NCBI RefSeq assembly: GCF_014297445.1
Contig: NZ_JACORU010000011.1
Coordinates: forward strand, 124,001-188,000
Length of the DNA stretch: 64,000 bases
Origin: Ramlibacter albus
GTDB lineage: Bacteria > Pseudomonadota > Gammaproteobacteria > Burkholderiales > Burkholderiaceae_C
Direction of reading: 5' to 3'
The translations under genes were made by a program, and so were the position numbers. Shown piece by piece: positions 17,086 to 26,009 of the stretch (its first letter is position 1; every line of letters starts with the position of its first letter). Under the pieces are notes generated by a model. The model worked only from the letters and a program-made list of their open reading frames with translations, searched no databases and had not been told where the DNA came from.

Positions 17086-17565
17086 GTGGATCCTCTCGAC
17101 CCGAAGCTCAACGCCATCGTAGGTGCCGCCGTCCGCGCACTGGTGGAAAGTGGCGCGGACGACGAGCGCATCGGGGCGTTCGCAGCTGCGCACCGCGTGA
17201 GGGTCGCTGAAATTCTGGGTCTGTCGCCCACGCCGGCCGGCCCCCCAGATCTGATCGACGTAGTGCGTGAGGCCGTTCGCGGGGTCTTGTCGGAGTCAGG
17301 TCTTGCAGCCAGGCCTGTTCGTCAAACTGCGAAGCGCGTGTTTGTCATGGTCGCGGGCAAGCGAACCTCTGTGACCGTCGATCCTCGGCTCTTCCAGAAG
17401 GTGTCCGAATTGAATGGCAGCGATGCCAAAGCGCAGGCAGTGATCCGCGACCTTGCGACCAAGGCGCCGGCAGATACGTCAAACCGTTCTGGCTGGATCG
17501 AAGAGCGGCTGATCGCCATCACGCAGCTCCCATCCCAACCGGCGCCTGCAGGTAAGCCGCACTAG
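17086..17565 (+). CDS. Hypothetical plasmid protein next to the origin
   Basis: 159 residues from GTG 17086, with no clear ribosome-binding site. The N-terminal part is helical (RIGAFAAAHRVRVAEILGL resembles a small HTH). The C-terminal part (RVFVMVAGKRTSVTVDPRLFQKVSELNG...RSGWIEERLIAI) resembles a ribbon-helix-helix pattern, a short strand followed by two helices. The GTATGC motif at 17052 lies directly upstream, so a DNA-binding regulator of replication or copy number is plausible but not shown. Confidence 0.5.
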   Translation: MDPLDPKLNAIVGAAVRALVESGADDERIGAFAAAHRVRVAEILGLSPTPAGPPDLIDVVREAVRGVLSESGLAARPVRQTAKRVFVMVAGKRTSVTVDPRLFQKVSELNGSDAKAQAVIRDLATKAPADTSNRSGWIEERLIAITQLPSQPAPAGKPH

Positions 17566-17574
17566 CGGCTTGAG

Positions 17575-18525
17575 TCAACTGGCGGCCAAGGCCTGGCGCC
17601 AGCCTTGCTTGTCGCTGAACTGCTGCCACGGCTCAATCTCGAGCACGTCGTCCCGGCCGAGGTCGGGCCACAGGCCAGCCTCGGTGCACGCCTTGAAGGT
17701 TGCAGCGCAGGATTGAAATTTCCGCAGTCCGTTCGCCATGAAGTTTTCGCCCGCGGTGAGAGTGCTGACCGAATGCGGCGCGGTGGTCTCAGTGGCAATG
17801 AACACGAAGGGGCGGGCTGACGTAGTGCCTTCGAACATCGCCCGAGCCAAGCTGTACATGAATGCCTGCAAGTCGTAGTGGAGATCGACGGCATCGCGAG
17901 CGAAGAGGTTCACCGCGCCATGGCGAGTCGACTTCAGGTCGAAATTCAGTTCAGGGTGGTATGCGTCGACACGAACCCGCATGCGCAAACCCGTCGTTGG
18001 CTCCGTGAAGTAGATCGTCGCCTCGGGAATCGACTCGTCAATGAACTTGCCGAGCGGCCGGCCCTTGAACAGGGTGCGCCGGATCTTCTCGACGACTTGT
18101 CGGGCGAGGGCAAACGTCGGCTCATCGAGGACGAGCTTTTCACAGTGGGCGAGCACGAACTCCTGGTACTCCTTCTTGCGTCCGTCAGCATTCCCGTGAA
18201 AGACCGCGAGCTCTTGCCCAGCGATCTCCGGTTGCAGGAGCAGCACGTGCAGCGCCGAGCCGAAGTCTTTCGCGCGCGACGAGGTGCCACATACGGCAAG
18301 TGAAGCCTGGAAGTGAGCTGGCGAGGTCAGCAACGGTTTCATGAGCGAGCAGCTCAATGCGTCGCGATCAGCGTGGTACTCGCTCGCCGCCATGTCCTTG
18401 AACATTCGTGTCCCCGCCGTCGCTCCGGCGATTCCATCCAGGCAGGCAGAGGAGGTCGGCGAGCCGCCGTCACCGATGACACCCGCAAGGGCTGCGTCGA
18501 GCGAGAGATGTTGATTCGAGTTCAT
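17575..18525 (-). CDS. RecE-like (exodeoxyribonuclease VIII) PD-(D/E)XK nuclease
   Basis: 316 residues from ATG 18525. SEYHADRDALSCSLMKPLL and FGSALHVLLLQPE match the N-terminal part of the nuclease domain of RecE-like proteins. The active-site elements are MRVRVDAYHPELN then FDLKSTRHGA (D...DxK), followed by YDLQAFMYSLA, the conserved QaaxY helix. These enzymes degrade one DNA strand 5'-3' and usually act with a RecT/Bet annealing protein. No such partner is recognised in the window. The gene is divergent from the unknown gene at 18670. Confidence 0.75.
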   Translation of the reverse strand: MNSNQHLSLDAALAGVIGDGGSPTSSACLDGIAGATAGTRMFKDMAASEYHADRDALSCSLMKPLLTSPAHFQASLAVCGTSSRAKDFGSALHVLLLQPEIAGQELAVFHGNADGRKKEYQEFVLAHCEKLVLDEPTFALARQVVEKIRRTLFKGRPLGKFIDESIPEATIYFTEPTTGLRMRVRVDAYHPELNFDLKSTRHGAVNLFARDAVDLHYDLQAFMYSLARAMFEGTTSARPFVFIATETTAPHSVSTLTAGENFMANGLRKFQSCAATFKACTEAGLWPDLGRDDVLEIEPWQQFSDKQGWRQALAAS

Positions 18526-18618
18526 GTGTTCAATTCCCAAACCATCACAACACGGAACTCGGGTGTGTCAAGGCCCGCAGCCGCCGCCAACGCACGCGGG
18601 TATGCAGTTTGGAGCGCC

Positions 18619-18646
18619 TTGACGTGCAAAGACCCCGTGCTACCTT
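18619..18646 (+). promoter_or_regulatory. Promoter of the 18.7-24 kb rightward genes
   Basis: TTGACG at 18619-18624, a 16-bp spacer, and TACCTT at 18641-18646, 24 bp before ATG 18670. A GTATGC motif like those of the origin region lies just upstream at 18600. Confidence 0.5.
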
Positions 18647-18669
18647 CAAAGCAAGGAAATATCGACTGC

Positions 18670-19605
18670 ATGAACCAACCCCTCGTTGCTCGCCCACAGC
18701 CGGAAGGAGACACCTCGAAGTGGCTCGTCGACGTGCAGGCGGCACTGCAATCCGGCGATGACGGCGCCCTGTGGCGCTTGGTCGACCAGCATCACGATCC
18801 CGCGGTCGCGCACCACAGCGTGGCCACCCTGGCTGCGCGCATTTCCTACCGCGTCGAGGGCAGGGCGCGCTTCTCGGAAATGTTCCTGCTCCCAGTGATC
18901 GACCAGCCTGGTGGAAAAGTCATCGGAGACGCCGTCGCGTTTCAGAACGCCGACTTCTGCATCAACGAGGCGCTGGATGGATGGTTGCCGCCCAAGACGA
19001 GAAAGACCGTATTCCGTGGCGTCCGTCCCTACGACTGGATTGGAGCTTGGCGGCCAACGGTGCTCCAGGGGCACTTGCACAGCACTGTTCCAGGATCCGA
19101 GCTCACCAAGCTCAATTTCCTGACCGAGACCATCGAGCTGCCGCCTGATGTCCCGAGGCTGGGCTTCGTCTGCATGGTGCTCACATCGGAGCGCGGGTGG
19201 CCCCAGCTGCCACCCGTCGATACGCTGCGCGACAACCGATTCAAGTCAGTTGTCTCGTTCGCCCTCCAGAACGGAAAGTCCGCGGCGCCCGTCGTTCTGC
19301 CGCCAGACCGCATGCAGTGCGCGGTGCCCGATGGGATCTGCCTGTGGCTGCATCAGATGCACCAGGTCGTGCCCATCACGGGATGGATCGCCTTGCCGCT
19401 GCAGGCCAGTTCAGATGTGGTGAAGATCACTCTCGCGCTCGCCAGTGAGGATGTCCCCTTCAGCCAGTTCACGTTGCGGAAACATCAACTGGGAATGCAG
19501 GGCCTGGACGAAGTCCTCGCAATGCTCAACGCACTTGCTCCGATGCTCGACCAGCCGATGGACATCCCATCGAAACGCGCGATGACGACGCTGGACCTGA
19601 CATGA
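18670..19605 (+). CDS. Hypothetical protein
   Basis: 311 residues from ATG 18670 with AAGGAA upstream; the frame is open further upstream but that part overlaps the divergent nuclease gene and is not coding-like. No domain is recognised, and there is no membrane segment. By position it would be where a recombinase partner of the RecE-like nuclease might lie, but I see no RecT, Bet or Erf signature. It begins a run of same-strand genes reaching to the TraB-like gene. Confidence 0.55.
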   Translation: MNQPLVARPQPEGDTSKWLVDVQAALQSGDDGALWRLVDQHHDPAVAHHSVATLAARISYRVEGRARFSEMFLLPVIDQPGGKVIGDAVAFQNADFCINEALDGWLPPKTRKTVFRGVRPYDWIGAWRPTVLQGHLHSTVPGSELTKLNFLTETIELPPDVPRLGFVCMVLTSERGWPQLPPVDTLRDNRFKSVVSFALQNGKSAAPVVLPPDRMQCAVPDGICLWLHQMHQVVPITGWIALPLQASSDVVKITLALASEDVPFSQFTLRKHQLGMQGLDEVLAMLNALAPMLDQPMDIPSKRAMTTLDLT

Positions 19606-19649
19606 GGCTCTTCCATGTTGTCATGAGTGGGACCTAGAGGACACCACCC

Positions 19650-20651
19650 ATGAACCTGAACCACATTGCATGTCACCCGCACGCCGTCGGCTTCATCAAA
19701 GTCGCATGCGAGGAAGTCTCACACGATGGCGCCATTCGGACCACCAACGCGTTTCTGGTGACATCCCGCGAGCACGAGTCGGTGCACGAAGGGACCACTG
19801 TGCCCAAGCTCGCCAAGCATCCGGTTTCTGCGCGCCTGGAAGAGGGGGAAGGCGAGGAAAGGGCCGTACGCGAGATTCCGATCAGGATGTTCTTCAATTC
19901 GACGGACAAGGCCCTCTCCATTCGCTATCAAGCGTATTCGCAGGCGTCCCGCATGCCCGCGTGCTCCGGCGATGGCAAGAACGCGCGTCGCCTCACGCGC
20001 GCAGCCGACTTGACTCCCACGTTTCAGGACCGGGCATGCCCTGGGCCCGAGTTGTGCGACCTTGTCGCCAGTGGCGAAGTGACATGCAGCCGGCAGGTGC
20101 GCATGCCCGTTCAGATCGTCGGCGAGGGCGACGGCACCACGGTATTCGAAGTTCGCACCGGTTCGCTGAATACGTTTCGAGCTCTGAAAGCTCAACTGAA
20201 GCTGATCGAAGGTCGGTTTGTCGGCCTGCGCCACGTGCCATTGAAACTCACGCTCTGGCGAGCCAGCAATGAAGCCAGTGGGTACCAGCCCTTCAGCCTC
20301 ATGCAACTGCAGATTGCGGCGGCGAGCGACATCGAGGCGATGGCACAGGCCAAGACCGCGCGGCAAGAGCTTGCAGACGCTGGGATCAATGACGACGTTG
20401 ACCGCTTCATGACAATCGAGGATTCCGAGGTCGAGACGTTCACGCGTGCGGCCGTGGACTTTCCCGCTGTGAGCGAGTTCTACGCGACTGCGGATTCCGG
20501 GCGCCGCGCCGGTGCCGAGCCGGTGACGCACACAGCCTTGTCGAATCGCGGCAGCGCAGTCGCCGCCACCCAAGGCGCGAATGCTGCAATCGCGAACCTT
20601 GTGAGTCAGGCGCAACTCCCTGAGCCGCAGATGGAAGACATACCGTTATGA
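19650..20651 (+). CDS. Cys-rich plasmid/ICE protein, Gp3/recombination-directionality-factor-like
   Basis: 333 residues. IPIRMFFNSTDKALSIRY is followed by a Cys cluster (PACSGDG, ACPGPELCD, VTCSRQ, about residues 105-150) that looks like a zinc site. FEVRTGSLNTFRALKAQL and GLRHVPLKLTLWRA follow. The same layout occurs in phage Gp3-like and ICE proteins annotated as 'hydrolase or metal-binding'. The C-terminus is Ala-rich and probably flexible. It overlaps the next gene by 4 bp (ATGA). The family link is from memory of the pattern; whether it binds DNA or controls a recombinase is unknown. Confidence 0.5.
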   Translation: MNLNHIACHPHAVGFIKVACEEVSHDGAIRTTNAFLVTSREHESVHEGTTVPKLAKHPVSARLEEGEGEERAVREIPIRMFFNSTDKALSIRYQAYSQASRMPACSGDGKNARRLTRAADLTPTFQDRACPGPELCDLVASGEVTCSRQVRMPVQIVGEGDGTTVFEVRTGSLNTFRALKAQLKLIEGRFVGLRHVPLKLTLWRASNEASGYQPFSLMQLQIAAASDIEAMAQAKTARQELADAGINDDVDRFMTIEDSEVETFTRAAVDFPAVSEFYATADSGRRAGAEPVTHTALSNRGSAVAATQGANAAIANLVSQAQLPEPQMEDIPL

Positions 20652-21568
20652 GCAACGAGGCCATCACGCGTCTAGTCGTCGGTGACCGCTATGCGCTCAC
20701 TCTCGGTCGACCCGTGGAGCAACGAGTGCGGACGAATTCAACCTCGGCGCTGATCTGGAAGAACGGAGAGTGGGTCGCCGCTGGCGCGCTCGCGGGCGTG
20801 GCGCGGTTGATGCGGCCAAGCCGCGGCGGCAGCACTCTTCGTCTCCCAGTCGGGGTCAAACCGATTGGAGCGGAGCGACAACCCGGTCGGAGGTGGCCCA
20901 TGCAGGTCGCTGCGATCGGGCTCTTGGTCGTCGCGGCCGTGGGGTCCGTCGCGGTTCTTCGCCAACCTTCCAGCGAGCCTGCGCTTCCCATCGTTCCTAA
21001 GGCGGAGCATCGACAGTCGGTGCGCGTCGTCACCTCACCCTACGGCACCACGCAAGACACACCCGAGGCGCAGCGAACCGAAGGTGGCCCGCTCCCCTCC
21101 ACGCTACCTCTTGCCGCACCGATCGCCTCGCAAATGCCTTCTCGGCCTGCGACTGTCAGCCCTCCAGGCGCGCCAGCCGCGCCGCGCACACCTGAAAAGG
21201 ATGCTCGCCCAGCCGCGGTCGTGCTGGACGAGGGGCCTTCCGTCAAAGGTTCGGTTGCACCTCACCCACCTGCAGCCGCACCTGCGACCACGTCTTCGGG
21301 TTCGGGTTCCGACAGGGCGAAAACGCAATTGCCTTCGAAGGTCGCCGAGAAGGCTGCGGAGAAGCCATCTTCATTGCCCACCGTTCGCGGCGGCGGCCTC
21401 GTGGCGATTACGCCGGATGGTCGGTCGGCGGTCTTCACCAATCCCTCGACGCGCATGCCGCAGCAGTTCCGCGTCGGTGAGCAGCTTCCGAACGGGGAAA
21501 CTGTTCGTTCAATCGACTACGAGAAGGGCAGGGTGGTCACCACTGCCAAGGAGTACGGCCTTGAGTGA
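20648..21568 (+). CDS. Single-pass membrane protein with Pro-rich linker and PilP/GspC-like tail
   Basis: 306 residues. A short cytoplasmic N-terminus (~85) precedes one hydrophobic helix (MQVAAIGLLVVAAVGSVAVL). A long Ala/Pro/Ser-rich stretch (about 105-240) comes next, then a small C-terminal domain (GGGLVAITPDGRSAVFTNPS...FRVGEQLPNGETVRSID). That order, with a Gly-containing beta-rich end, resembles inner-membrane alignment proteins such as PilP or GspC, so a periplasmic scaffold is likely. It overlaps the bactofilin gene, whose start codon lies within its last codons. Confidence 0.45.
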   Translation: MSNEAITRLVVGDRYALTLGRPVEQRVRTNSTSALIWKNGEWVAAGALAGVARLMRPSRGGSTLRLPVGVKPIGAERQPGRRWPMQVAAIGLLVVAAVGSVAVLRQPSSEPALPIVPKAEHRQSVRVVTSPYGTTQDTPEAQRTEGGPLPSTLPLAAPIASQMPSRPATVSPPGAPAAPRTPEKDARPAAVVLDEGPSVKGSVAPHPPAAAPATTSSGSGSDRAKTQLPSKVAEKAAEKPSSLPTVRGGGLVAITPDGRSAVFTNPSTRMPQQFRVGEQLPNGETVRSIDYEKGRVVTTAKEYGLE

Positions 21569-21962
21569 GAAAGACAACGCAGAAGACTTGATCATCGACC
21601 CCCATGCGATGAACATCGTGAACCGGGTCGCACCGGGTTCGAATTGCGCGGGCAAGTTCACCTACGAAGGGGGCGTGCTGGTTCAAGGGCGCCTCGAAGG
21701 CAGCATAGAGGTCACCGGTGGTCCTCTGGTCCTGATGCCTGAGGGCGAGATCGTCGGCGACATCAATGTCAAAGGCGAGGCGTACCTCTTCGGGACGATC
21801 CTCGAAAAAGCACCGGGTGAGATGAGCGAAGTCGACGTCAACGATGCCGTCTTCCTAGCGAATTCGCTTAAGGCCGACGCAAACATCACGGCGGGGGCGA
21901 TCAAGTCATACGAGGGAGCGCTGGTGAATGGCCGTATCCGAACGGTCCGCCGACAGGCCTGA
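21561..21962 (+). CDS. Bactofilin-family polymer-forming protein
   Basis: 133 residues from TTG 21561, supported by AAGGAG at 21548-21553 with a 7-nt spacer; the start overlaps the upstream stop. The body has regular short-strand repeats (GVLVQGRLEGSIEVTGGPLVLMP and the following GDINVKGEAYLFG), the right-handed beta-helix pattern of bactofilins (DUF583). Bactofilins form membrane-associated filaments that scaffold envelope processes. Placement between a PilP-like membrane protein and a TraB-like transfer protein suggests it organises an envelope structure used in transfer. Confidence 0.75.
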   Translation: MSEKDNAEDLIIDPHAMNIVNRVAPGSNCAGKFTYEGGVLVQGRLEGSIEVTGGPLVLMPEGEIVGDINVKGEAYLFGTILEKAPGEMSEVDVNDAVFLANSLKADANITAGAIKSYEGALVNGRIRTVRRQA

Positions 21963-22725
21963 AACGGGGTCGCCCGTCAGCGGCGGCTATCTTGCGCAGC
22001 TTCTACGCGACCGCGGCTATCCCGCGCCCACTGCACGCATGGCGCGAGCGTATGTCGAGAGCCTTGGTGCGAATGGCAGATCAGAGCTCGAAGCACTGAT
22101 GCGCGCGCTGTCCTTCGGGACGGAAGCGACAAGCGATGTGACGACGTTGCTCGACCGCATCAATGCGTTGGAAAGCAGCGCCACTCTGGCCGCACCGTCG
22201 GAACGGCCGGTTCTGCCTTTGGCCCGAAAGCCGACCCGACGTGCGCCTGACCTGGCGCTGCTGCGCCAGCATGGTCTCCATGCTTACGCAAAGGCGGGCG
22301 CAGCGAAACTAGAACTGGATGTGCTCCAAATACACGGCGATGAACCGGCCACCTATACGGTGCGCCTTGACGTCGCCCCGTCACGTGCAGGTTCATACGA
22401 CTGGGCCAGCAAGATCATCTTCCAGTTCACGTTGCGGGAACTGCCGATGCTGGGTGCATTTTTGCTTGGCTACACGGCAAGCAAGGCCTTCTCTGCTCGC
22501 AACCACGGCAAAGGCGGTACCAAGGCACTGCTGATCGAGGACCAGGGGGCGCATCACTTCCTTCGCGTGAACGAGGTCGGAAACGGTCAGGTGGCGATGC
22601 CGATCGCGCCGGCCGAGATCTTCGGCCTTGCCCAACTCGTTCTGACGGCTTTGGCGCTGAACCGGCCGGCCGTGCCCCCAGAGGCGACCCTGGAGCTGCT
22701 TCGACGCGTTGGAGGGTCGATGTGA
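21928..22725 (+). CDS. Hypothetical protein of the bactofilin-traB operon
   Basis: 265 residues from ATG 21928, overlapping the bactofilin gene by 35 bp and the traB-like gene by 4 bp, so translation is coupled on both sides. No domain is recognised. The C-terminal half (YDWASKIIFQFTLRELPMLGAFLLGYTASKAFSARNHGKG) is like a plasmid protein of unknown function. No signal peptide is seen; the moderate hydrophobicity around residues 165-185 may be a buried helix. Confidence 0.6.
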   Translation: MAVSERSADRPETGSPVSGGYLAQLLRDRGYPAPTARMARAYVESLGANGRSELEALMRALSFGTEATSDVTTLLDRINALESSATLAAPSERPVLPLARKPTRRAPDLALLRQHGLHAYAKAGAAKLELDVLQIHGDEPATYTVRLDVAPSRAGSYDWASKIIFQFTLRELPMLGAFLLGYTASKAFSARNHGKGGTKALLIEDQGAHHFLRVNEVGNGQVAMPIAPAEIFGLAQLVLTALALNRPAVPPEATLELLRRVGGSM

Positions 22726-23990
22726 CGCGAGTTCTGCGGTTCGCGGCGGGTGCGCTTCTGGGTATCGCGATCGGCACCCTTGCGTGGGGTGAGGGGCGAG
22801 TACCTCTCCTCGCCGTTCTGCTGCCGTTCGCGCTCACGTTGTGCGCGACGCGCGCACAGGCATTTGCGTTCGCTTTCGGTTATGCGTGCGGAACTCTGCG
22901 CTACGTAGCGCCTTTCATAGCGGGCTGGTTCGACGGAAACCTGTGGATCGGCTTCGGAGCGCTATGTATCTACGGTTTGATGAGCGGCGCCGTGTGGTGC
23001 CTCGCCTGGAGCGAGTCCACATCCGGACTGCGGAGAGGTGCCGTCGTGGTGGCGGCATGGACCATTGCGCTCCTACCGCCTGCTGCACCCGGCGTCGCTG
23101 GCCATCCGGTGATCGCGATGGGGTACCTGTTGCCTGGCTCCGGGTGGTTCGGGGTGCTCGTCAGCATCTTGATGCCGGCCGGATTCGTCTGGGCATGCGC
23201 GCAAAGCCGCGTTCCGGTTGCAAGCCAGCGCGTAGGTGCGGTTACCGTTGCCGTCGTGCTTGTGGCTTGGGGCTTCACCTTGGGTGTGCCCTCCAGCTCG
23301 AGCACAGCGCACGGCGTATATGCCATGAGGACGTCGTTCGGTGCCTTGCAATCGCAAGACGATGCAATCTCTCGCATCGAAGCGATGGGCCGCGAGGGGC
23401 GTCCGCCGGGAGCAGTCGCCGTGATCTGGCCGGAAAGCATCATCGGGCGCTACGACACAGCGTTGTATCCAGTGCTGAAGCTGGAACTCCTGAGCCCTTC
23501 GCAATCCGTGGGAATCGCTCAAGTCGTGGGCATGGACATTCCGCTGCCGGGAGATCGCCTGCAGAACAGCGCGATCGCGTTCTATCCGGACGGGAGCGCC
23601 GCAACGGCGACGGCACGGCAGCCGGCACCGGTATCGCTCTGGAAGCCATGGCGCAGCGACAAGACGTTCATCGCAGACTGGACCAGCAGCAACATGCTCG
23701 CCCTCGGCCAGGGCGACCGTGCGGCGGTGATCTTCTGCTACGAGGAATACATGCCGGTGCTGTACTTGATCAATGAGCTGCGCGATTCGCCGACGCTCTA
23801 CCTCGCGGTCGCGAACACGTGGGCAGCACGCGAAAAGGGCGCGGCGGAAGTGCAACGACTGCACTCCTTTGGGATGGCAAGGCTGTTCGGGCGCCCGTAC
23901 TTGAAGGCGGAGAACCGGCCCCGGCCTGCCAGCGGGGCGCTGCAGGTATCTCCTCCGGCAGCCGCGGCCTCAGCACCGCCCCTCCCGTAA
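22722..23990 (+). CDS. TraB-like conjugal transfer protein (membrane + nitrilase domain)
   Basis: 422 residues. About six hydrophobic helices fill the first ~195 residues. A carbon-nitrogen hydrolase-like domain follows, with catalytic-site candidates in AVIWPESI (Glu), a Lys in the middle and AAVIFCYEEYMP (Cys). This apolipoprotein N-acyltransferase-like layout is that of TraB from Ti-type conjugative plasmids, a gene that enhances transfer and whose substrate is not established. It ends the operon beginning at 18670; the next gene has its own promoter. Confidence 0.75.
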   Translation: MTRVLRFAAGALLGIAIGTLAWGEGRVPLLAVLLPFALTLCATRAQAFAFAFGYACGTLRYVAPFIAGWFDGNLWIGFGALCIYGLMSGAVWCLAWSESTSGLRRGAVVVAAWTIALLPPAAPGVAGHPVIAMGYLLPGSGWFGVLVSILMPAGFVWACAQSRVPVASQRVGAVTVAVVLVAWGFTLGVPSSSSTAHGVYAMRTSFGALQSQDDAISRIEAMGREGRPPGAVAVIWPESIIGRYDTALYPVLKLELLSPSQSVGIAQVVGMDIPLPGDRLQNSAIAFYPDGSAATATARQPAPVSLWKPWRSDKTFIADWTSSNMLALGQGDRAAVIFCYEEYMPVLYLINELRDSPTLYLAVANTWAAREKGAAEVQRLHSFGMARLFGRPYLKAENRPRPASGALQVSPPAAAASAPPLP

Positions 23991-24025
23991 CCCGCCTCCT
24001 ACTCGGTGCGAGTGGACGTGATCGC

Positions 24026-24054
24026 TTGCCCGTGTTCCCGCCTCATCTGAGAAT
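24026..24054 (+). promoter_or_regulatory. Repeated-type promoter, copy 1 (PRTRC parB)
   Basis: ATCGCTTGCCC with -35 TTGCCC at 24026-24031, a 17-bp spacer and GAGAAT at 24049-24054. The same ATCGYTTG start and spacing precede the genes at 27170, 43321 and 46765. Confidence 0.55.
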
Positions 24055-24113
24055 CACTGCGCCTACCTCTTTCTGAGGTGCTCGTGCCACGCGCACGACC
24101 AAAACACCCCGAC

Positions 24114-24160
24114 GGGACCCATGTCCCGAGCGGGCCATGGAATTCCCGTCTCTCTTGGAG
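24114..24160 (+). promoter_or_regulatory. Structured 5' leader, copy 1
   Basis: Four complementary arms are in series: GGGAC 24114-24118, GTCCCG 24123-24128, CGGG 24131-24134 and CCCG 24145-24148, then GGAG at 24157-24160. Pairings 1:2 with 3:4, or 2:3, are mutually exclusive. It is one member of the leader set described in the findings. Confidence 0.55.
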
Positions 24161-24165
24161 ATTCC

Positions 24166-25944
24166 ATGGCAAATGAAGCAGAAGTCCTGGAGCGGCCCGC
24201 GCAAGCGGGAGCCGCGCAGGCCGAGCCCGACATCTACGTGAAGTGCGGGCTGATCGACGAGGGCTTCAACTACCGCCGCAAGCGGAGCCCTCAAAAGGAC
24301 GCCGAGCTGCGCGCCGACATGAAGCAGCGCGCTGCAGGGGATCCTCGCAACGCGTTGATCTACCCGGTGCTGCTGCGCATCCTCGACAACGGGCGATTCC
24401 AGCTGATCGCCGGCGGCCGCCGCACGCGCCAATTCCGCGAGGAATGGGGCGACGAGGCCGAGATCCGCGCCCGCGCCCGTCGCATGACGGACGTGGAAGC
24501 GACTGCCCTGATGATGGCGGAGAACGGTGGTCGCGAAGACCCGTCCGTGATCGAAGACGCCGAAGGCGCGGCCCGCATGCTGGGCTACTGCAACGGCGAC
24601 AAGGACGAAGCTGCGAGCCGGCTAGGTTGGAAGCGCGAGAAGCTGGACAAGCGACTTGCACTGATGAACGCCCACCAGGCTGTGCGTGACGCCTACCTCG
24701 AGGAAAAGATCCACCAAGGCCATGTCGAGATCTTCGCTGCGCTCCGCCAGGATGTGCAGCAGGTCGTGATCGAGAAGATCCTCGCTCACGGCAAGGTCCC
24801 AACCGTGGAGCAACTGAAGACACTTGCCGAACAGGCGCTCCTGAGTCTCGAGGCGGCGATCTTCGACAAGACCGCGTGCTCCGGCTGCCAGTACAACACC
24901 GGCTTCCAGCAGGCCATGTTCGAGCAGAGCTTCTCCGGAAGCCGATGCACGAACAAGGAGTGCTACACGAAGAAGACGGAAGCCGAGCTCGAGGTCCGCA
25001 AAGCGCAGCTGGAGGAAACCTACCAGGTCGTTCGAATCGTGCGTCCCGGCGACAACTCCACCGTCATCGCCCTGAGCGCGACGGACGGAAAGCGCCCGGT
25101 CGGTGCAGAGCAGCTGACAGCGTGCCGCACGTGCGGGGACTTCGGCGCCTGCGTGTCGGGGGTTCCCGACTCGCTGGGTAAGGTGTACCGCGGCGTCTGC
25201 TTCAACAAGCAGTGCAACGACGAGAAGGTCGCAGCGTTCCGCGCGGCGACACAGCAACCGTCGGCGCCGAGTTCGGAGACCAGCGCACAGGCGCCAGCGG
25301 AAGCGGGTGCAGGCGCGAGCGAAGCCAAGAGCGGTGCAGCGCCATCCACGAAAGCGGAATCGGCATCGGCCCCCAAGGCGAGTCCGAACAGCGTCCGCAA
25401 TCAAATCCGCGAGTACCGCGAGGGAGTGTGGCGTGCCGTCTACCAACGCGCCGTGCTGAAACTTCCCGTGAAGGACAGCCGCGCGCTGCTCGCGGCGTTG
25501 ACCGCACACCACTCGTCCTACCTGGACGGAAAGGCCGCGGTCGACGCAGCAAGCAAGCAGATCGGAAGCGACCTGCCCACGATCTGCACCAACACGAAGA
25601 AGCAGCTCGCCGCGTTTTTGCCGCTGGACCAGAACCAACTGGCCATCGTCCTGCAGCACCTGCCGGCATTCGTGAGCAGCAGCATGCCCATCGGAGACAT
25701 CGTCGGCTACTTGAAGGCGCTGGACATCAAGCTGGAGCAGCACTGGCGCGTCAACGAAGCGTTCTTCGACGTCCTGACCAAGACTGAACTCGACGCCGTG
25801 TGCGACGAGATCGGCTTGGCGAAGGCAGCTGGCAAGACGTACACCAGCCTCAAGAACGGCAGCAAGAAGGACTTCGTCGCCGGAATGCTGAAGGTCGAAG
25901 GCTTCGAGTACCTCGGGGCCATCCCCAAGCTGATGCGCTGGTAA
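24166..25944 (+). CDS. PRTRC system ParB-family protein
   Basis: 592 residues from ATG 24166 (GGAG 5 nt upstream; an in-frame ATG at 24121 lies in the leader hairpin). The ParB-like core has LIAGGRRTRQF near residue 85, ALMMAENGGREDPSVIEDA, and an HTH (ASRLGWKREKLDKRLALM). A zinc-type domain follows, with CSGC, CTNKEC, CRTC and CFNKQC pairs between about 237 and 350. An Ala/Ser-rich linker and a helical C-terminus complete it. This is the ParB-related member of PRTRC (ParB-related, ThiF-related cassette); it is distinct from the partition ParB at 13166. Its DNA target is unknown. Confidence 0.85.
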   Translation: MANEAEVLERPAQAGAAQAEPDIYVKCGLIDEGFNYRRKRSPQKDAELRADMKQRAAGDPRNALIYPVLLRILDNGRFQLIAGGRRTRQFREEWGDEAEIRARARRMTDVEATALMMAENGGREDPSVIEDAEGAARMLGYCNGDKDEAASRLGWKREKLDKRLALMNAHQAVRDAYLEEKIHQGHVEIFAALRQDVQQVVIEKILAHGKVPTVEQLKTLAEQALLSLEAAIFDKTACSGCQYNTGFQQAMFEQSFSGSRCTNKECYTKKTEAELEVRKAQLEETYQVVRIVRPGDNSTVIALSATDGKRPVGAEQLTACRTCGDFGACVSGVPDSLGKVYRGVCFNKQCNDEKVAAFRAATQQPSAPSSETSAQAPAEAGAGASEAKSGAAPSTKAESASAPKASPNSVRNQIREYREGVWRAVYQRAVLKLPVKDSRALLAALTAHHSSYLDGKAAVDAASKQIGSDLPTICTNTKKQLAAFLPLDQNQLAIVLQHLPAFVSSSMPIGDIVGYLKALDIKLEQHWRVNEAFFDVLTKTELDAVCDEIGLAKAAGKTYTSLKNGSKKDFVAGMLKVEGFEYLGAIPKLMRW

Positions 25945-25964
25945 GCCGCAGCGAACAAAACCAA

Positions 25965-25987
25965 GCACCGCCGCAGGCCGGCGGTGC
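25965..25987 (+). promoter_or_regulatory. Intercistronic hairpin before PRTRC E
   Basis: GCACCGCC and GGCGGTGC form an 8-bp stem with a 7-nt loop in the 65-bp gap between the PRTRC parB and E genes. It ends 22 nt before ATG 26010. No U-run follows, so it more likely affects mRNA stability or translation than termination. Confidence 0.45.
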
Positions 25988-26009
25988 CCCTCCACGAAGA
26001 GAGAAACCC

